A stretch of DNA of 64,000 bases from Mesorhizobium sp. (GCF_004963255.1 NZ_SUGA01000018.1:45791-109790), one strand, 5' to 3'. Shown: positions 27,670-42,022, numbered from the stretch's first letter. Made by a program: numbers and translations. The notes: generated by a model not told the origin, from the letters alone.

Positions 27670-27805
27670 GGTTGGGATTCCCCGAGAGAAGGAGTGAGTG
27701 ACCACAAGCAAATAGGAACGGCCCGTTTCGTTTCAAGCGCTGGTGCAAGCGTTATCGTTCGATTGGCCGATCGGTAACGAGATCGTTACGAGCGCAACGG
27801 GGCGC

Positions 27806-28468
27806 TCACCGGCTGCCGAAGATCGCCGAGCCCACCCGGACGCTGGTCGCGCCGAAGGCGATCGCGGTCTCGTAATCGCCGGACATGCCCATCGACAGTT
27901 TTTCGACACCGGCCTCGCGAGCGAGCTGCTCCAGCAGCGCGAAGTGCGGGCCGGGGTTTTCATCGGCCGGGGGGATGCACATCAGGCCTTCGATGGCCAA
28001 GCCATGAGCGTCGCGGCAGCGCTTGACGAAGGCGACCGCCTCGCGCGGCTCGATGCCCGCCTTTTGCGGCTCGGAGCCGGTGTTGACCTGGACATAGAGT
28101 CTTGGCGTCCGGCCCTGCCTGGCCATTTCCTTCGAAAGCTCGACGGCGATCTTCTCGCGGTCGACCGTCTCGATGACATCGAAAAGCGCGACCGCTTCCT
28201 TGGCTTTGTTGGACTGGAGCGGGCCGATCAGATGCAGCTCGAGATCGGGAAATGCCTCCTTAAGCGCCGGCCATTTGCCCTGTGCCTCCTGCACGCGGTT
28301 CTCGCCGAACACGCGCTGGCCGGCCTCGATCACGGGGCGAATGTCTTCGGCCGCGAAGGTCTTTGACACCGCCACCAGCGTCACAGTCCCGGGCTCGCGC
28401 CTTGCCTCGCGTTCGGCGCTCGCTATCTTCGCCTTGACCGCGTGAAGCTGCTCTACGGCGTTCGTCAT
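27806..28468 (-). CDS. yggS: YggS-family pyridoxal-phosphate homeostasis protein
   Basis: 220 residues: a single TIM-barrel PLP-binding domain. Family motifs are LVAVSKTF (PLP lysine), FGENRVQEAQGK, HLIGPLQSNKAKEAV, VNTGSEPQKAGI, and LSMGMSGDYETAIAFGATSV-RVG near the C-terminus. YggS/PLPBP proteins keep PLP and amino-acid pools balanced rather than catalysing a known reaction. ATG 28468 follows AGGA; 21 upstream codons are rejected. Divergent from leuS. Confidence 0.94.
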   Translation of the reverse strand: MTNAVEQLHAVKAKIASAEREARREPGTVTLVAVSKTFAAEDIRPVIEAGQRVFGENRVQEAQGKWPALKEAFPDLELHLIGPLQSNKAKEAVALFDVIETVDREKIAVELSKEMARQGRTPRLYVQVNTGSEPQKAGIEPREAVAFVKRCRDAHGLAIEGLMCIPPADENPGPHFALLEQLAREAGVEKLSMGMSGDYETAIAFGATSVRVGSAIFGSR

Positions 28469-28616
28469 GCCGCTATCCTGCCTATAGTTTTCATGGCCGG
28501 GCCGGCTCGCCGCAGTTGACGGGTCCGGCAATCCATGGTGAACACCGCGACGACATTGTCTCGGCTGCCGGTCTTTTCCGGGCGCCGCGTATCCGCTTTT
28601 AAGTGAAAAACATCCG

Positions 28617-31230
<2,614 letters not shown>

Positions 31231-31244
<14 letters not shown>

Positions 31245-31812
31245 TCCGGTGAAGTCACAAGCGGCCCGCCTGCGTGGCCGCCTGGCGGTCTGCGGCATGG
31301 CCGCCGCGCTTGCGCTGGTCTCGGCCTGCACGGTGCGGCCGCTCTATTCCAACCAGCCGCTGTCGCCCGGATCGCAGCTCAGCGCCTCCGCCGAGCTTGC
31401 CTCGATTTCGATCAAGCCGGTCAACACCCGTTACGCGCAGCAGGTGCGCAACAATCTGATCTTCGCTTTCGGGCAAGGCTCGGGCGAGCCGGCCTCGCCG
31501 GTCTACACGCTCGATCTCGGCGTCAGCGAGTTGGTCGAATCGGCGGCCATCGTGCAGGTGCAGACCCAGGAAGACGAGCCGACGGCGGGCACGGTCACGC
31601 TGACCGCCAACTACGTGCTCAGGGACACCGCGACCAACACTGTGATTGCCGTCGGCAAGCGCTCGATCCCGTCGTCCTTCGACCGGCCGCGCCAGGAATT
31701 CGCGGCCTATCGGGCACAGATCGACGCCGAGAACCGCGCCGCGCGTGAGTTGGCCGATCTGCTGCGGCTTTCCATTGCCCAGGATTTGGCCAAGCACGGC
31801 AAGAAAGCCTAG
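31231..31812 (+). CDS. lptE: LPS-assembly lipoprotein LptE
   Basis: 193 residues. A signal sequence with lipobox LVSAC (about residue 33) is followed by TVRPLYSNQPLSPG, typical of alphaproteobacterial LptE, and a small alpha/beta domain with the conserved C-terminal helix RAARELADLLRLSIAQDL. LptE plugs the outer-membrane LptD barrel that inserts LPS. It starts inside the leuS 3' end. In many relatives holA (DNA polymerase III delta) follows lptE; here a repeat element and the convergent fsa gene follow instead. Confidence 0.88.
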
Positions 31813-31821
31813 AGCCGTACC

Positions 31822-31947
31822 GATATTCAGGTGAGGCCGGCCTGCGAACGGCGGTTTTCTCCGCTTCCGGTGCTCACGTACTTCAGTACGCTCCGCTCCG
31901 GTTCTCGAAAACCACCGTTCTCGGCTCAGCCTGACCTGAATCTCGGC
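31822..31947. repeat. Palindromic repeat ('ATTCAGGTGAGGCCGGCCTGC' family), copy 2
   Basis: Begins CGATATTCAGGTGAGGCCGG and ends CTCAGCCTGACCTGAATCTC. Centre: CGCTTCCGGTGCTCACGTAC, TTCAGTACGCTCCGCTCCGG, then TTCTCGAAAACCACCG mirroring CGGCGGTTTTCTCCG. Nearly identical to copy 1 at 15173-15300, and starts ten bases after the lptE stop. Confidence 0.88.
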
Positions 31948-31970
31948 ACGCCTTCGCACCGTTTGAAATA

Positions 31971-31997
31971 AAAAAGGCCGGTCGCCCGGCCTTTTTT
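31971..31997. terminator. Bidirectional Rho-independent terminator
   Basis: AAAAAGGCCGG-TCGC-CCGGCCTTTTTT: a GC stem of five to six pairs flanked by A and T runs on both sides, so it can end transcription of leuS-lptE from the left and fsa from the right. Confidence 0.88.
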
Positions 31998-32017
31998 GGT
32001 CTGACGAGATGCCGGCT

Positions 32018-32674
32018 TCAGCCGATCTTCTGGCCGGTCTTGGCCCAGTCGGCGAGGAAGGCGGCGAGGCCTTTGTCGGTCAGCGGGTGGTTGACCAGCG
32101 CCTTCAGCGTCGCCGGCGGCGCGGTGACGACATCGGCGCCGATGAGCGCAGCCTGCTTGACATGGTTCACCGTGCGCACCGAGGCGGTCAGGATCTCGGT
32201 CTTGAAATCGTAATTGTCGTAGATGGTGCGGATTTCCGAGATCAGCTCCATGCCGTCCGAGCCGGTGTCGTCGATGCGGCCGACGAAGGGCGAGATGAAG
32301 GAGGCGCCGGCCTTGGCGGCGAGCAGCGCCTGGTTGGCCGAGAAGCAGAGGGTGACGTTGACCATGCGCTTCATCTCGGTGCGGATCGTCTTGCAGGCCT
32401 TCAGGCCATCCAGCGTCAGCGGCACCTTGATGCAGACATTCGGCGCGATCTTGGCCAGCACCTCGGCCTCGGCCATCATCTGCTTGAATTCGGTCGCGAC
32501 GACCTCGGCCGAGACCGGGCCTTCGACGATGTCGCAGATCTGCTTGGTGACTTCGGCGATCTTGCCGCCCGATTTCAGAATCAGCGACGGGTTGGTGGTG
32601 ACGCCGTCCAGAAGCCCCAGATCGTGCAGCTCCTTAATTTCCTTGATGTCAGCGGTGTCGACAAAAAACTTCAT
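32018..32674 (-). CDS. fsa: Fructose-6-phosphate aldolase / transaldolase-like protein
   Basis: 218 residues, the short (FSA/TalC) class of transaldolases. Conserved features are MKFFVDTADI, DGVTTNPSLI, the Schiff-base lysine K83 in NVCIKVPLT, LCFSANQALLAAKAG and SPFVGRIDD. It cleaves or forms fructose-6-phosphate or transfers dihydroxyacetone units; which activity dominates cannot be told from sequence. AAGGAGACAGCC precedes the ATG. Divergent from priA. Confidence 0.93.
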   Translation of the reverse strand: MKFFVDTADIKEIKELHDLGLLDGVTTNPSLILKSGGKIAEVTKQICDIVEGPVSAEVVATEFKQMMAEAEVLAKIAPNVCIKVPLTLDGLKACKTIRTEMKRMVNVTLCFSANQALLAAKAGASFISPFVGRIDDTGSDGMELISEIRTIYDNYDFKTEILTASVRTVNHVKQAALIGADVVTAPPATLKALVNHPLTDKGLAAFLADWAKTGQKIG

Positions 32675-32728
32675 GGCTGTCTCCTTGGGGATTGCCCGGC
32701 GGGCGCCAGGCAGATGAGAGGGTCCCCT

Positions 32729-32742
32729 TTGATCTAGACCAA
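32729..32742. promoter_or_regulatory. Possible FNR/FixK-like palindrome upstream of fsa and priA
   Basis: TTGATCTAGACCAA differs by one base from the TTGAT-N4-ATCAA half-site arrangement. It lies 55 bases before the fsa start and 23 bases before priA, in a 90-base divergent gap. It may be chance; noted because two better matches occur in the copper island. Confidence 0.25.
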
Positions 32743-32764
32743 AGTCAGGGCAAGGTCACGCCTG

Positions 32765-34948
32765 ATGATCGAAGATTCGCCCTTTGTCGCGGCCGCGCCG
32801 GTGCTGGTGCCGATGCCGGCCGAACGGCCTTACACCTATGCCGTGCCGCCGGGCATGCGCGTGGTGCCGGGCTCGATCGTGCGCGTGCCGCTCGGGCCGC
32901 GCCAGGTCGCGGGCATCGTCTGGGATGGCGCGGTCGAGACGGTCGACGCGAAGAAATTGCGGCCGATCGAGGAGGTCTTCGATTGTCCGCCGATCGACAA
33001 GGCAATGCGCCGTTTCGTCGACTGGATCGCGCATTACACATTGTCGGCGCCGGGCATGGTGGCGCGCATGCTGCTCAGGGCGCCGGAGGCTTTCGACCCG
33101 GAGCCCTGGATCGAGGGATTGCAGCGCACGCTGGCCGAGCCCGACCGGCTGACGGACGCGCGGCGACGCGTGCTGGAGACGGCCGAGGGCGGACTAGCCT
33201 GGACACGCTCAGGGCTGGCGCATGCCGCGGGCGTTTCCTCGACCGTGATCGACGGTCTGAGGGCGCAGGGCGTTTTCGAGACGGTGATGATCCCGCCGCG
33301 TCCGGTGGTGGCGGCGCCCGACCCCTCTCACGCCGTGCCGGAATTGATGCCGGACCAGGAAGCTGCGGCGGACAAGCTGCGCGCGGCAATTGCGGCCGAT
33401 GCCTTCAACGTCACCCTGCTCGATGGCGTCACCGGGTCGGGCAAGACGGAAGTCTATTTCGAAGCGGTGGCGGCAGCCCTCGACAAGGGCAAACAGGTGC
33501 TGATCCTGCTGCCGGAGATCGCACTGACGCATGCCTTCCTCGAACGTTTTCAGGACCGGTTCGGCGCCAAGCCGGCGGAGTGGCATTCCGACCTGCCGCC
33601 CAGGATGCGCGAACGCGTCTGGCGCCAGGTTGCCGAAGGCGGCGTGCGCGTCGTCGCCGGCGCGCGCTCGGCGCTGTTCCTGCCGTTCAAGGAACTCGGC
33701 CTGATCGTCGTCGACGAGGAGCACGACCCCGCCTACAAGCAGGAGGACCGCGTCTTCTACAATGCGCGCGACATGGCGGTGGTGCGCGGCCATATCGGCG
33801 GCTTTCCCGTGGTGCTCGCCTCGGCCACGCCGTCGGTCGAAAGCCGGGTCAATGCCAGCCAGGGTCGCTACGATCGGGCCGTGTTGTCGTCGCGTTTCGC
33901 GGAAGCCGCGCTCCCTGACCTGAAGTCGATCGACATGCGGCGTTCGCCGCCGGCGCGCGGCGGCTTCCTCTCGCCGGTGCTGCTGGAGCAGATGCAGCGC
34001 ACGCTGGAGAGGAAGGAACAGTCGCTGCTCTTCCTCAACCGGCGCGGCTATGCGCCGCTGACGCTCTGCCGCGTCTGCGGCCACCGCTTCGGCTGCCCGG
34101 TCTGCTCAGCCTGGCTGGTCGAGCATCGCTTTCGCGGCCAGCTCGTCTGCCATCACTGCGGCCATAATGAACGGCGGCCGGAGGCCTGTCCGGAATGCGG
34201 CGCGCTCGACCATCTGGTGGCCTGCGGCCCCGGCGTCGAGCGAATCGCCGAGGAAGTGGTCGCCCATTTCCCGGACGCGCGCACCATCGTGCTTTCCTCT
34301 GACCTCCTGGGCGGCGTGCGCCGGCTGCGGCTGGAACTGGAGGCCGTCGCCAATGGCGAGGCCGACATCGTCATCGGGACGCAACTCGTGGCCAAGGGCC
34401 ACAATTTTCCTGGCATGACGCTGGTCGGCGTGGTCGACGCCGATCTGGGACTGGCCAATGGCGATCCGCGCGCCGCGGAACGCACCTTCCAGTTGCTCAG
34501 CCAGGTGACCGGGCGCGCCGGACGCACCGGCAAGAAGAGCCTCGGCCTCCTGCAGACCTACCAGCCCGACCATCCGGTGATGCGGGCGATCGTCTCGGGC
34601 GATTCGGAAACCTTTTACGAGCGCGAGATCGCCGAGCGCGAGCGGGCGGGACTGCCGCCCTTCGGCCGGCTCGCCGGCATCATTGTGAGCGCGGCGACGC
34701 GGGGCGAGGCCGAAAGCCACGCACGAGGCTTGCGGCGCGCGGCGCCGCAGGCTTCGGACTTGTTCGTGCTCGGCCCAGCCGAAGCGCCGCTGTCGCTGAT
34801 CGGCGGACGGCATCGCTTTCGCTTGCTTGTCCAGGGCGAGCGGCGCTCCGACATGCAGGGCTTCATCCGCACCATGCTGGCGGAGGGCCCGAAGCTGCGC
34901 GGCTCGGTGCGCGTGCAAGTCGACATCGACCCGCAGAGCTTCCTCTGA
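32765..34948 (+). CDS. priA: Primosomal replication protein N' (PriA helicase)
   Basis: 727 residues. An N-terminal 3'-end-binding domain (VLVPMPAERPYTYAVPPGMR) precedes the helicase core with Walker A GVTGSGKTE (about residue 222), DEEHDPAYKQ and ASATPSVES. A zinc-binding insert of eight cysteines follows, starting CRVCGHRFGCPVC and ending CHHCGHN...CPECG. C-terminal helicase motifs are GTQLVAKGHNFPG and QVTGRAGR. PriA restarts stalled replication forks. Start at ATG 32765; likely monocistronic. Confidence 0.97.
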   Translation: MIEDSPFVAAAPVLVPMPAERPYTYAVPPGMRVVPGSIVRVPLGPRQVAGIVWDGAVETVDAKKLRPIEEVFDCPPIDKAMRRFVDWIAHYTLSAPGMVARMLLRAPEAFDPEPWIEGLQRTLAEPDRLTDARRRVLETAEGGLAWTRSGLAHAAGVSSTVIDGLRAQGVFETVMIPPRPVVAAPDPSHAVPELMPDQEAAADKLRAAIAADAFNVTLLDGVTGSGKTEVYFEAVAAALDKGKQVLILLPEIALTHAFLERFQDRFGAKPAEWHSDLPPRMRERVWRQVAEGGVRVVAGARSALFLPFKELGLIVVDEEHDPAYKQEDRVFYNARDMAVVRGHIGGFPVVLASATPSVESRVNASQGRYDRAVLSSRFAEAALPDLKSIDMRRSPPARGGFLSPVLLEQMQRTLERKEQSLLFLNRRGYAPLTLCRVCGHRFGCPVCSAWLVEHRFRGQLVCHHCGHNERRPEACPECGALDHLVACGPGVERIAEEVVAHFPDARTIVLSSDLLGGVRRLRLELEAVANGEADIVIGTQLVAKGHNFPGMTLVGVVDADLGLANGDPRAAERTFQLLSQVTGRAGRTGKKSLGLLQTYQPDHPVMRAIVSGDSETFYEREIAERERAGLPPFGRLAGIIVSAATRGEAESHARGLRRAAPQASDLFVLGPAEAPLSLIGGRHRFRLLVQGERRSDMQGFIRTMLAEGPKLRGSVRVQVDIDPQSFL

Positions 34949-34958
34949 GATTGCGAGA

Positions 34959-35411
34959 TTATGCCGCGCCGCCCTCGGCAAACGGGTTCAAGTAGGGCAC
35001 ATCGAGAATTGCGAAATGCCGGACATTGGCGGTTAAGACAGACATGCCGTTCACACGGGCTGTAGAGGCGATCACGACGTCCGCCAAGCCAGGATTAAAG
35101 CCTTTGGCGATCGCGGCATCTTCCAGCTTGCCGGCATCTCTTGCGATTGTGACGTCTACCGGCAGAATGCGTTGATCGAATTCCGTCAGCAGCCGTTCGA
35201 ACCAGTCGCCGATACGTGCCGCCTTCGAACTTGCGCCCGATCGCTGCAGTTTTGCGATGCCTTTTTCCAGCTCAAGAACGACGATGGACGAGATGTGCCA
35301 GGAGCCGCGCTCCCGCTGTTCATCAATCCAGGTCAGCATATGTGAGGGAAGTCGGGGACGGTCAGGCGCGAAGGCCGACAGGAACGACGTATCGAGTAAG
35401 TAACCGCTCAA
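34959..35411 (-). CDS. vapC: PIN-domain toxin, VapC type
   Basis: 150 residues. PIN-domain acidic residues: D7 in LLDTSFLSA, the glutamate in LELEKGIAKL, the aspartate in GLADVVIASTA, and TANVRHF near the end. VapC toxins are Mg-dependent endoribonucleases, usually cutting tRNA or rRNA. The start overlaps the stop of the upstream antitoxin gene (ATGA), the normal toxin-antitoxin arrangement. The region is less GC-rich than priA, which suggests horizontal gain. Confidence 0.9.
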   Translation of the reverse strand: MSGYLLDTSFLSAFAPDRPRLPSHMLTWIDEQRERGSWHISSIVVLELEKGIAKLQRSGASSKAARIGDWFERLLTEFDQRILPVDVTIARDAGKLEDAAIAKGFNPGLADVVIASTARVNGMSVLTANVRHFAILDVPYLNPFAEGGAA

Positions 35412-35653
35412 AATTCGACGTCCCGTGACGGCGATTCGTTCCGCTCGAATTCGATACCGCCAGGGTACTGAAGCAAGAAGTCGACAAAGGCTTTTTGACC
35501 GCCCTGCGGATAAAGCTTTCGCCCCTCATCAATCGGAACAACCATGGCAATCGCTTTGCCATGCCTTGTGATGGTAGTAGGCTCACCATTTCCCGCGGCC
35601 TCGACGAGCGCCGAGAGCCCTGCCTTAGCTTCCCGAAGATGGACGGTTTTCAA
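35408..35653 (-). CDS. Type II antitoxin, Phd/YefM family
   Basis: 81 residues. Phd/YefM N-terminus: VHLREAKAGLSALVEAAGNG, then PTTITRHGKAIAMVVPIDEG, the DNA-binding and dimerisation part. The C-terminal 35 residues (KAFVDFLLQYPGGIEFERNE) should wrap the toxin. Overlaps vapC by four bases. Such antitoxins repress their own promoter; the operator should lie in 35654-35719, shared with the divergent racemase gene. Confidence 0.88.
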   Translation of the reverse strand: MKTVHLREAKAGLSALVEAAGNGEPTTITRHGKAIAMVVPIDEGRKLYPQGGQKAFVDFLLQYPGGIEFERNESPSRDVEF

Positions 35654-35719
35654 GGCGATCTCCCTTGTAGTCTCATGTGGTCACAATATAGAGATTGCAC
35701 AGGAAAGGAGCAAGTCCAG

Positions 35720-36415
35720 ATGAAAACCCTCGGCCTGATCGGCGGCATGAGCTGGGAATCGACGGCGATCTACTATCGACTGCTCAACGAGATCGTGCGC
35801 GAGCGCCTGGGCGGGCTGCATTCGGCAAAGCTGTTGTTGTGGTCGTTCGATTTCGCCGAGATCGCCGAACGGCAGCATGCGGGCGACTGGGAAGGCGCCG
35901 GCGCGCTTTTGGTGGAGGCCGCGCGCAAGCTGGAGGCGGGCGGCGCGGATGGCCTGGTGATCTGCACCAACACCATGCATAAGCTCGCCGACGCGGCGCA
36001 GGCGGCCATCTTGATCCCGCTCATTCACATCGCCGACGCAACCGGTCGCGCCGTCGTCAAGGCCGGCGTGAAGCGGCCGGCGCTGCTGGCGACGCGCTTC
36101 ACCATGGAGCAGGATTTCTACAAGGGTCGGCTCGCCGACAGATACGGCTTGCAGCCGATCGTGCCCGATCAGGCTGGCCGCGAGATGGTGCACAAGGTGA
36201 TCTATGACGAGCTCTGCCAGGGCATCGTCAGGCCCGAATCGAAATCCGCCTATCTCGATGAGATCGGCCGGATGCGGCGCGCCGACCAGGTGGACGGCGT
36301 CATCATGGGTTGCACCGAGATCACCATGCTGATCGGCCAGGGCGATTTCGACATTCCGGTGTTCGACACCACACGCATCCATGCCGAGGCCGCGGTCGAC
36401 TTCGCGCTCTCCTGA
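35720..36415 (+). CDS. Aspartate/glutamate racemase family protein
   Basis: 231 residues. Two-cysteine PLP-independent racemase pattern: IGGMSWESTAIYYR at the N-terminus, C82 in ICTNTMHK, and a second cysteine in MGCTEI near residue 195. It probably interconverts L- and D-aspartate or related amino acids. The ATG at 35720 follows GGAGCAAGTCCAG; a 75-codon upstream extension crosses the antitoxin promoter and is rejected. Closest in pattern to the YgeA-type broad-specificity racemases. Confidence 0.9.
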   Translation: MKTLGLIGGMSWESTAIYYRLLNEIVRERLGGLHSAKLLLWSFDFAEIAERQHAGDWEGAGALLVEAARKLEAGGADGLVICTNTMHKLADAAQAAILIPLIHIADATGRAVVKAGVKRPALLATRFTMEQDFYKGRLADRYGLQPIVPDQAGREMVHKVIYDELCQGIVRPESKSAYLDEIGRMRRADQVDGVIMGCTEITMLIGQGDFDIPVFDTTRIHAEAAVDFALS

Positions 36416-36510
36416 TGCGCGATTCCTAATGTGCCGGCCATGCTCTGGCGCGCTTTCATTCCCCCGCTAGAATGCCGGTGTTTCAGAGCAAGAAATATGA
36501 GGGGGACTTT

Positions 36511-36906
36511 ATGGATTTCGCGTTTCCGTGGCCCGTGAGCCAGGGCGAATGGCTGGCCTGGTCGAGCGCCGTCGTGACTCTGGCGCTCGGCCTCTTCCTG
36601 TTCCTGGCGCCGGGGCTTGCCTTTCGCGTGCTGCGGCTGCAGTCCAGGCCAGAGAAAGCGGCGGCGATCGCCGAAGGGCGCGGCCGCATGTCGGGCTTCT
36701 ATCTCGGGGTCAGCCTGTGCTGCATCCTGCTTGCGCAGCCGCTGCTCTACATGGCGCTGGGCTTCTCGTGGCTCTTCACCGCTTTCGGCCGCCTGCTGTC
36801 GATGATGTCGGATGGCGCCAACACGCCGTTCAACTGGGTTTCGATCGTTGTCGAGCTGGCGCTTGCGGCCCTGCCCCTCGCCTTCGCCTTCGGCTTTGTG
36901 CCATGA
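36511..36906 (+). CDS. Small integral membrane protein, DUF4345-like
   Basis: 131 residues with four predicted helices (WSSAVVTLALGLFLFLAPGL; YLGVSLCCILLAQPLLYMAL; a short FGRLLSMMSDG loop; VSIVVELALAALPLAFAFG). The loop ...FGRLLSMMSDGANTPFN resembles DUF4345 proteins. A related Agrobacterium family has been linked to phage infection; I recall this but cannot check it. Start at ATG 36511 with GAGGGGG upstream. Role unknown. Confidence 0.68.
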   Translation: MDFAFPWPVSQGEWLAWSSAVVTLALGLFLFLAPGLAFRVLRLQSRPEKAAAIAEGRGRMSGFYLGVSLCCILLAQPLLYMALGFSWLFTAFGRLLSMMSDGANTPFNWVSIVVELALAALPLAFAFGFVP

Positions 36907-36976
36907 ATCCAGCACTTCCGCTGGACTCTGCCGCCTGATGCGACAAAAGTGCCTGAAAACCATGCCGGACGATGCA

Positions 36977-37004
36977 TTGCGGTCTTAAAAAGCCTGTGCT
37001 AGAC
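36977..37004 (+). promoter_or_regulatory. Candidate promoter of the atp operon
   Basis: TTGCGG, 16 bases, then CTAGAC, about 140 bases before the atpH start. It approximates the alphaproteobacterial housekeeping consensus (CTTGAC / CTATAT). Only a pattern match, supported by its location at the head of the operon. Confidence 0.35.
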
Positions 37005-37140
37005 GGCAATCGACTTTCGACCGGGGATAGCGGAAGCCGCGCCTCCGTGCTTGGAAAAATGCAGTAAGGTCAAAGATTTAGCCAGAGTTCTCGCTCGCGC
37101 CAACAATCTGCGGCCTGTCAGACAAGAGAAAAGACGGTCC

Positions 37141-37700
37141 GTGGCCCAATCGTCATCGCCAATCTCAGCTGTCGCAGAACGCTACGCAGGCTCGCTGTTC
37201 GAGCTTGCTCTGCAGGACAATTCGGTCGCCAAGGTCGAGGCCGACCTCGCCAGCTTCGAGGCGATGCTCAACAGCAGCGACGATCTCAAGCGGCTGATCG
37301 ACAGCCCGGTGTTCTCCAGCGAGGACCAGGCCAAGGCCATCGCCGCCATCGCCGACAAGGCAGGCATTACCGGTCTCGTTGCCAATTTCCTGCGCGTCGT
37401 CGCCAGGAACCGTCGCCTGTTCGCGGTGCCCGGCATGATCAAGGCGTTCCGCCAGATCGCCGCCGACCATCGCGGCGAGGCTTCCGCCGAGGTCACCTCG
37501 GCGCATGCGCTGACGGCCGCGCAGCAGACTGAACTGAAGGCGACGCTGAAGAGCATCGCCGGCAAGGATGTGGCCATCGCCATGACCGTCGATCCGTCGC
37601 TGCTAGGCGGCCTGATCGTCAAGATGGGCTCGCGCCAGATCGATACGTCGCTCAAAACCAAACTCAATTCGCTCAAGCTTGCACTGAAAGAGGTCGGCTG

Positions 37701-37701
<1 letters not shown>
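37141..37701 (+). CDS. atpH: F1F0 ATP synthase delta subunit
   Basis: 186 residues. OSCP/delta family: the N-terminal helical bundle SAVAERYAGSLFELALQ, then FLRVVARNRRLFAVPGMIKA, and the C-terminal DPSLLGGLIVKMGSRQIDTS signature. It forms the stalk linking F1 to the membrane stator. The GTG at 37141 is taken as start because the conserved N-terminus begins there and GAAAAG precedes it; the 30 upstream codons look non-coding. Its stop overlaps the atpA start by one base. Confidence 0.96.
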
Positions 37702-39230
<1,529 letters not shown>

Positions 39231-39263
39231 ACGAAGCCGGACGCACGGGATCAGGTTTGAAGC

Positions 39264-40148
39264 ATGGCTTCGTTAAAAGACCTTCGTAATCGCATCGCCT
39301 CGGTCAAGGCGACGCAGAAGATCACCAAGGCGATGCAGATGGTCGCCGCGGCGAAGCTGCGTCGCGCGCAGGAAGCGGCGGAAGCGGCGCGTCCCTATTC
39401 CGAGCGCATGGGCGCGGTGCTGGCCAACATCACGCAGGCGATCGGCGGTGGCGGTGATGCCCCGGCGCTTATGACCAGCACCGGCAAGGACGACGTGCAT
39501 CTGCTCATCGTCTGCACAGCCGAGCGTGGCCTGTGCGGCGGCTTCAACTCGCAGATCGCGCGGCTTGCCCGCGACCACATCCGCAGGCTTCTGGCCGACG
39601 GCAAGCAGGTCAAGATCATCTGCGTCGGCAAGAAGGGTTTTGACATCCTGCGCCGCGACTACGGCGCGCTGATCCTCGAACGCGTCGATCTGCGCGAGGT
39701 CAAGACGCTCGGCTTCGTCAACGCCGACGCAATCGCGCGCAAGGTCATCCACCTCTTCAACGAGGGCGGCTTCGACATCTGCACGCTGTTCTATTCGCAG
39801 TTCAAGTCGGTGATAAGCCAGATTCCGACGGCGCAGCAGATCATCCCGGCGGCACAGGCTTCGGCCGCCGCCGCGACGGGCAATGGCGCCACCGCGGTCT
39901 ACGAATACGAGCCGGAGCCGGGCGAGATCCTCTCCGACCTCATCCCGCGCAACATCGCGGTGCAGATCTTCCGGGCGCTGCTGGAGAACGCGGCCGGCGA
40001 GATGGGCGCCAAGATGAGCGCGATGGACAATGCGACGCGCAATGCCGGCGACATGATCAACAGGCTGTCGATCACCTACAACCGCCAGCGGCAGGCGCAG
40101 ATCACCAAGGAACTGATCGAAATCATTTCGGGCGCCGAGGCGCTCTAG
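39264..40148 (+). CDS. atpG: F1F0 ATP synthase gamma subunit
   Basis: 294 residues. N-terminal coiled-coil half MASLKDLRNRIASVKATQKI then TKAMQMVAAAKLRRAQ, and C-terminal half ENAAGEMGAKMSAMDNATRN-AGDMI, the rotor shaft that turns inside the alpha3beta3 ring. The central domain carries the conserved ERGLCGGFNS. A 33-base gap follows atpA. Confidence 0.98.
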   Translation: MASLKDLRNRIASVKATQKITKAMQMVAAAKLRRAQEAAEAARPYSERMGAVLANITQAIGGGGDAPALMTSTGKDDVHLLIVCTAERGLCGGFNSQIARLARDHIRRLLADGKQVKIICVGKKGFDILRRDYGALILERVDLREVKTLGFVNADAIARKVIHLFNEGGFDICTLFYSQFKSVISQIPTAQQIIPAAQASAAAATGNGATAVYEYEPEPGEILSDLIPRNIAVQIFRALLENAAGEMGAKMSAMDNATRNAGDMINRLSITYNRQRQAQITKELIEIISGAEAL

Positions 40149-40216
40149 GCGCGCGCGGGCGGGGTCCCGGACCTCGCAGCGGCGTGAACAACGGATAGAC
40201 GAAAAGGGCAAAGACG

Positions 40217-41794
<1,578 letters not shown>

Positions 41795-41797
41795 TCC

Positions 41798-42022
41798 ATG
41801 GACAGGAAGTTCTGTTGCTCCACCCTGCAAGAGGTGATGACAGAGCTTCCGTCGCCGTCGTTCTTCGAGACCGACGATGGGATATTGATGATGACCGTTG
41901 GGACTGTGGAAACGGAAGACGGTCTTGGGTATTTCGATCAAGCGGTCATGTTCTGTCCCTTCTGTGGGACAGGATTGCAGACTGACAAAAGTATCGCCGG
42001 CAAGGTGAAGCACAATGGCTGA
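41798..42022 (+). CDS. Small zinc-ribbon-like protein inserted between atpD and atpC
   Basis: 74 residues. Begins MDRKFCCSTLQEV and ends with a short zinc-ribbon knuckle, FCPFCGTGLQ; together with C6/C7 it has four cysteines. It starts three bases after the atpD stop and overlaps the atpC start by eight bases, so it must be translated with the operon if expressed. Its base composition is clearly less GC-rich than its neighbours. No ATP synthase subunit of this kind is known to me; the family and function are unrecognised. The sequence reads as protein rather than noise. Confidence 0.62.
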   Translation: MDRKFCCSTLQEVMTELPSPSFFETDDGILMMTVGTVETEDGLGYFDQAVMFCPFCGTGLQTDKSIAGKVKHNG

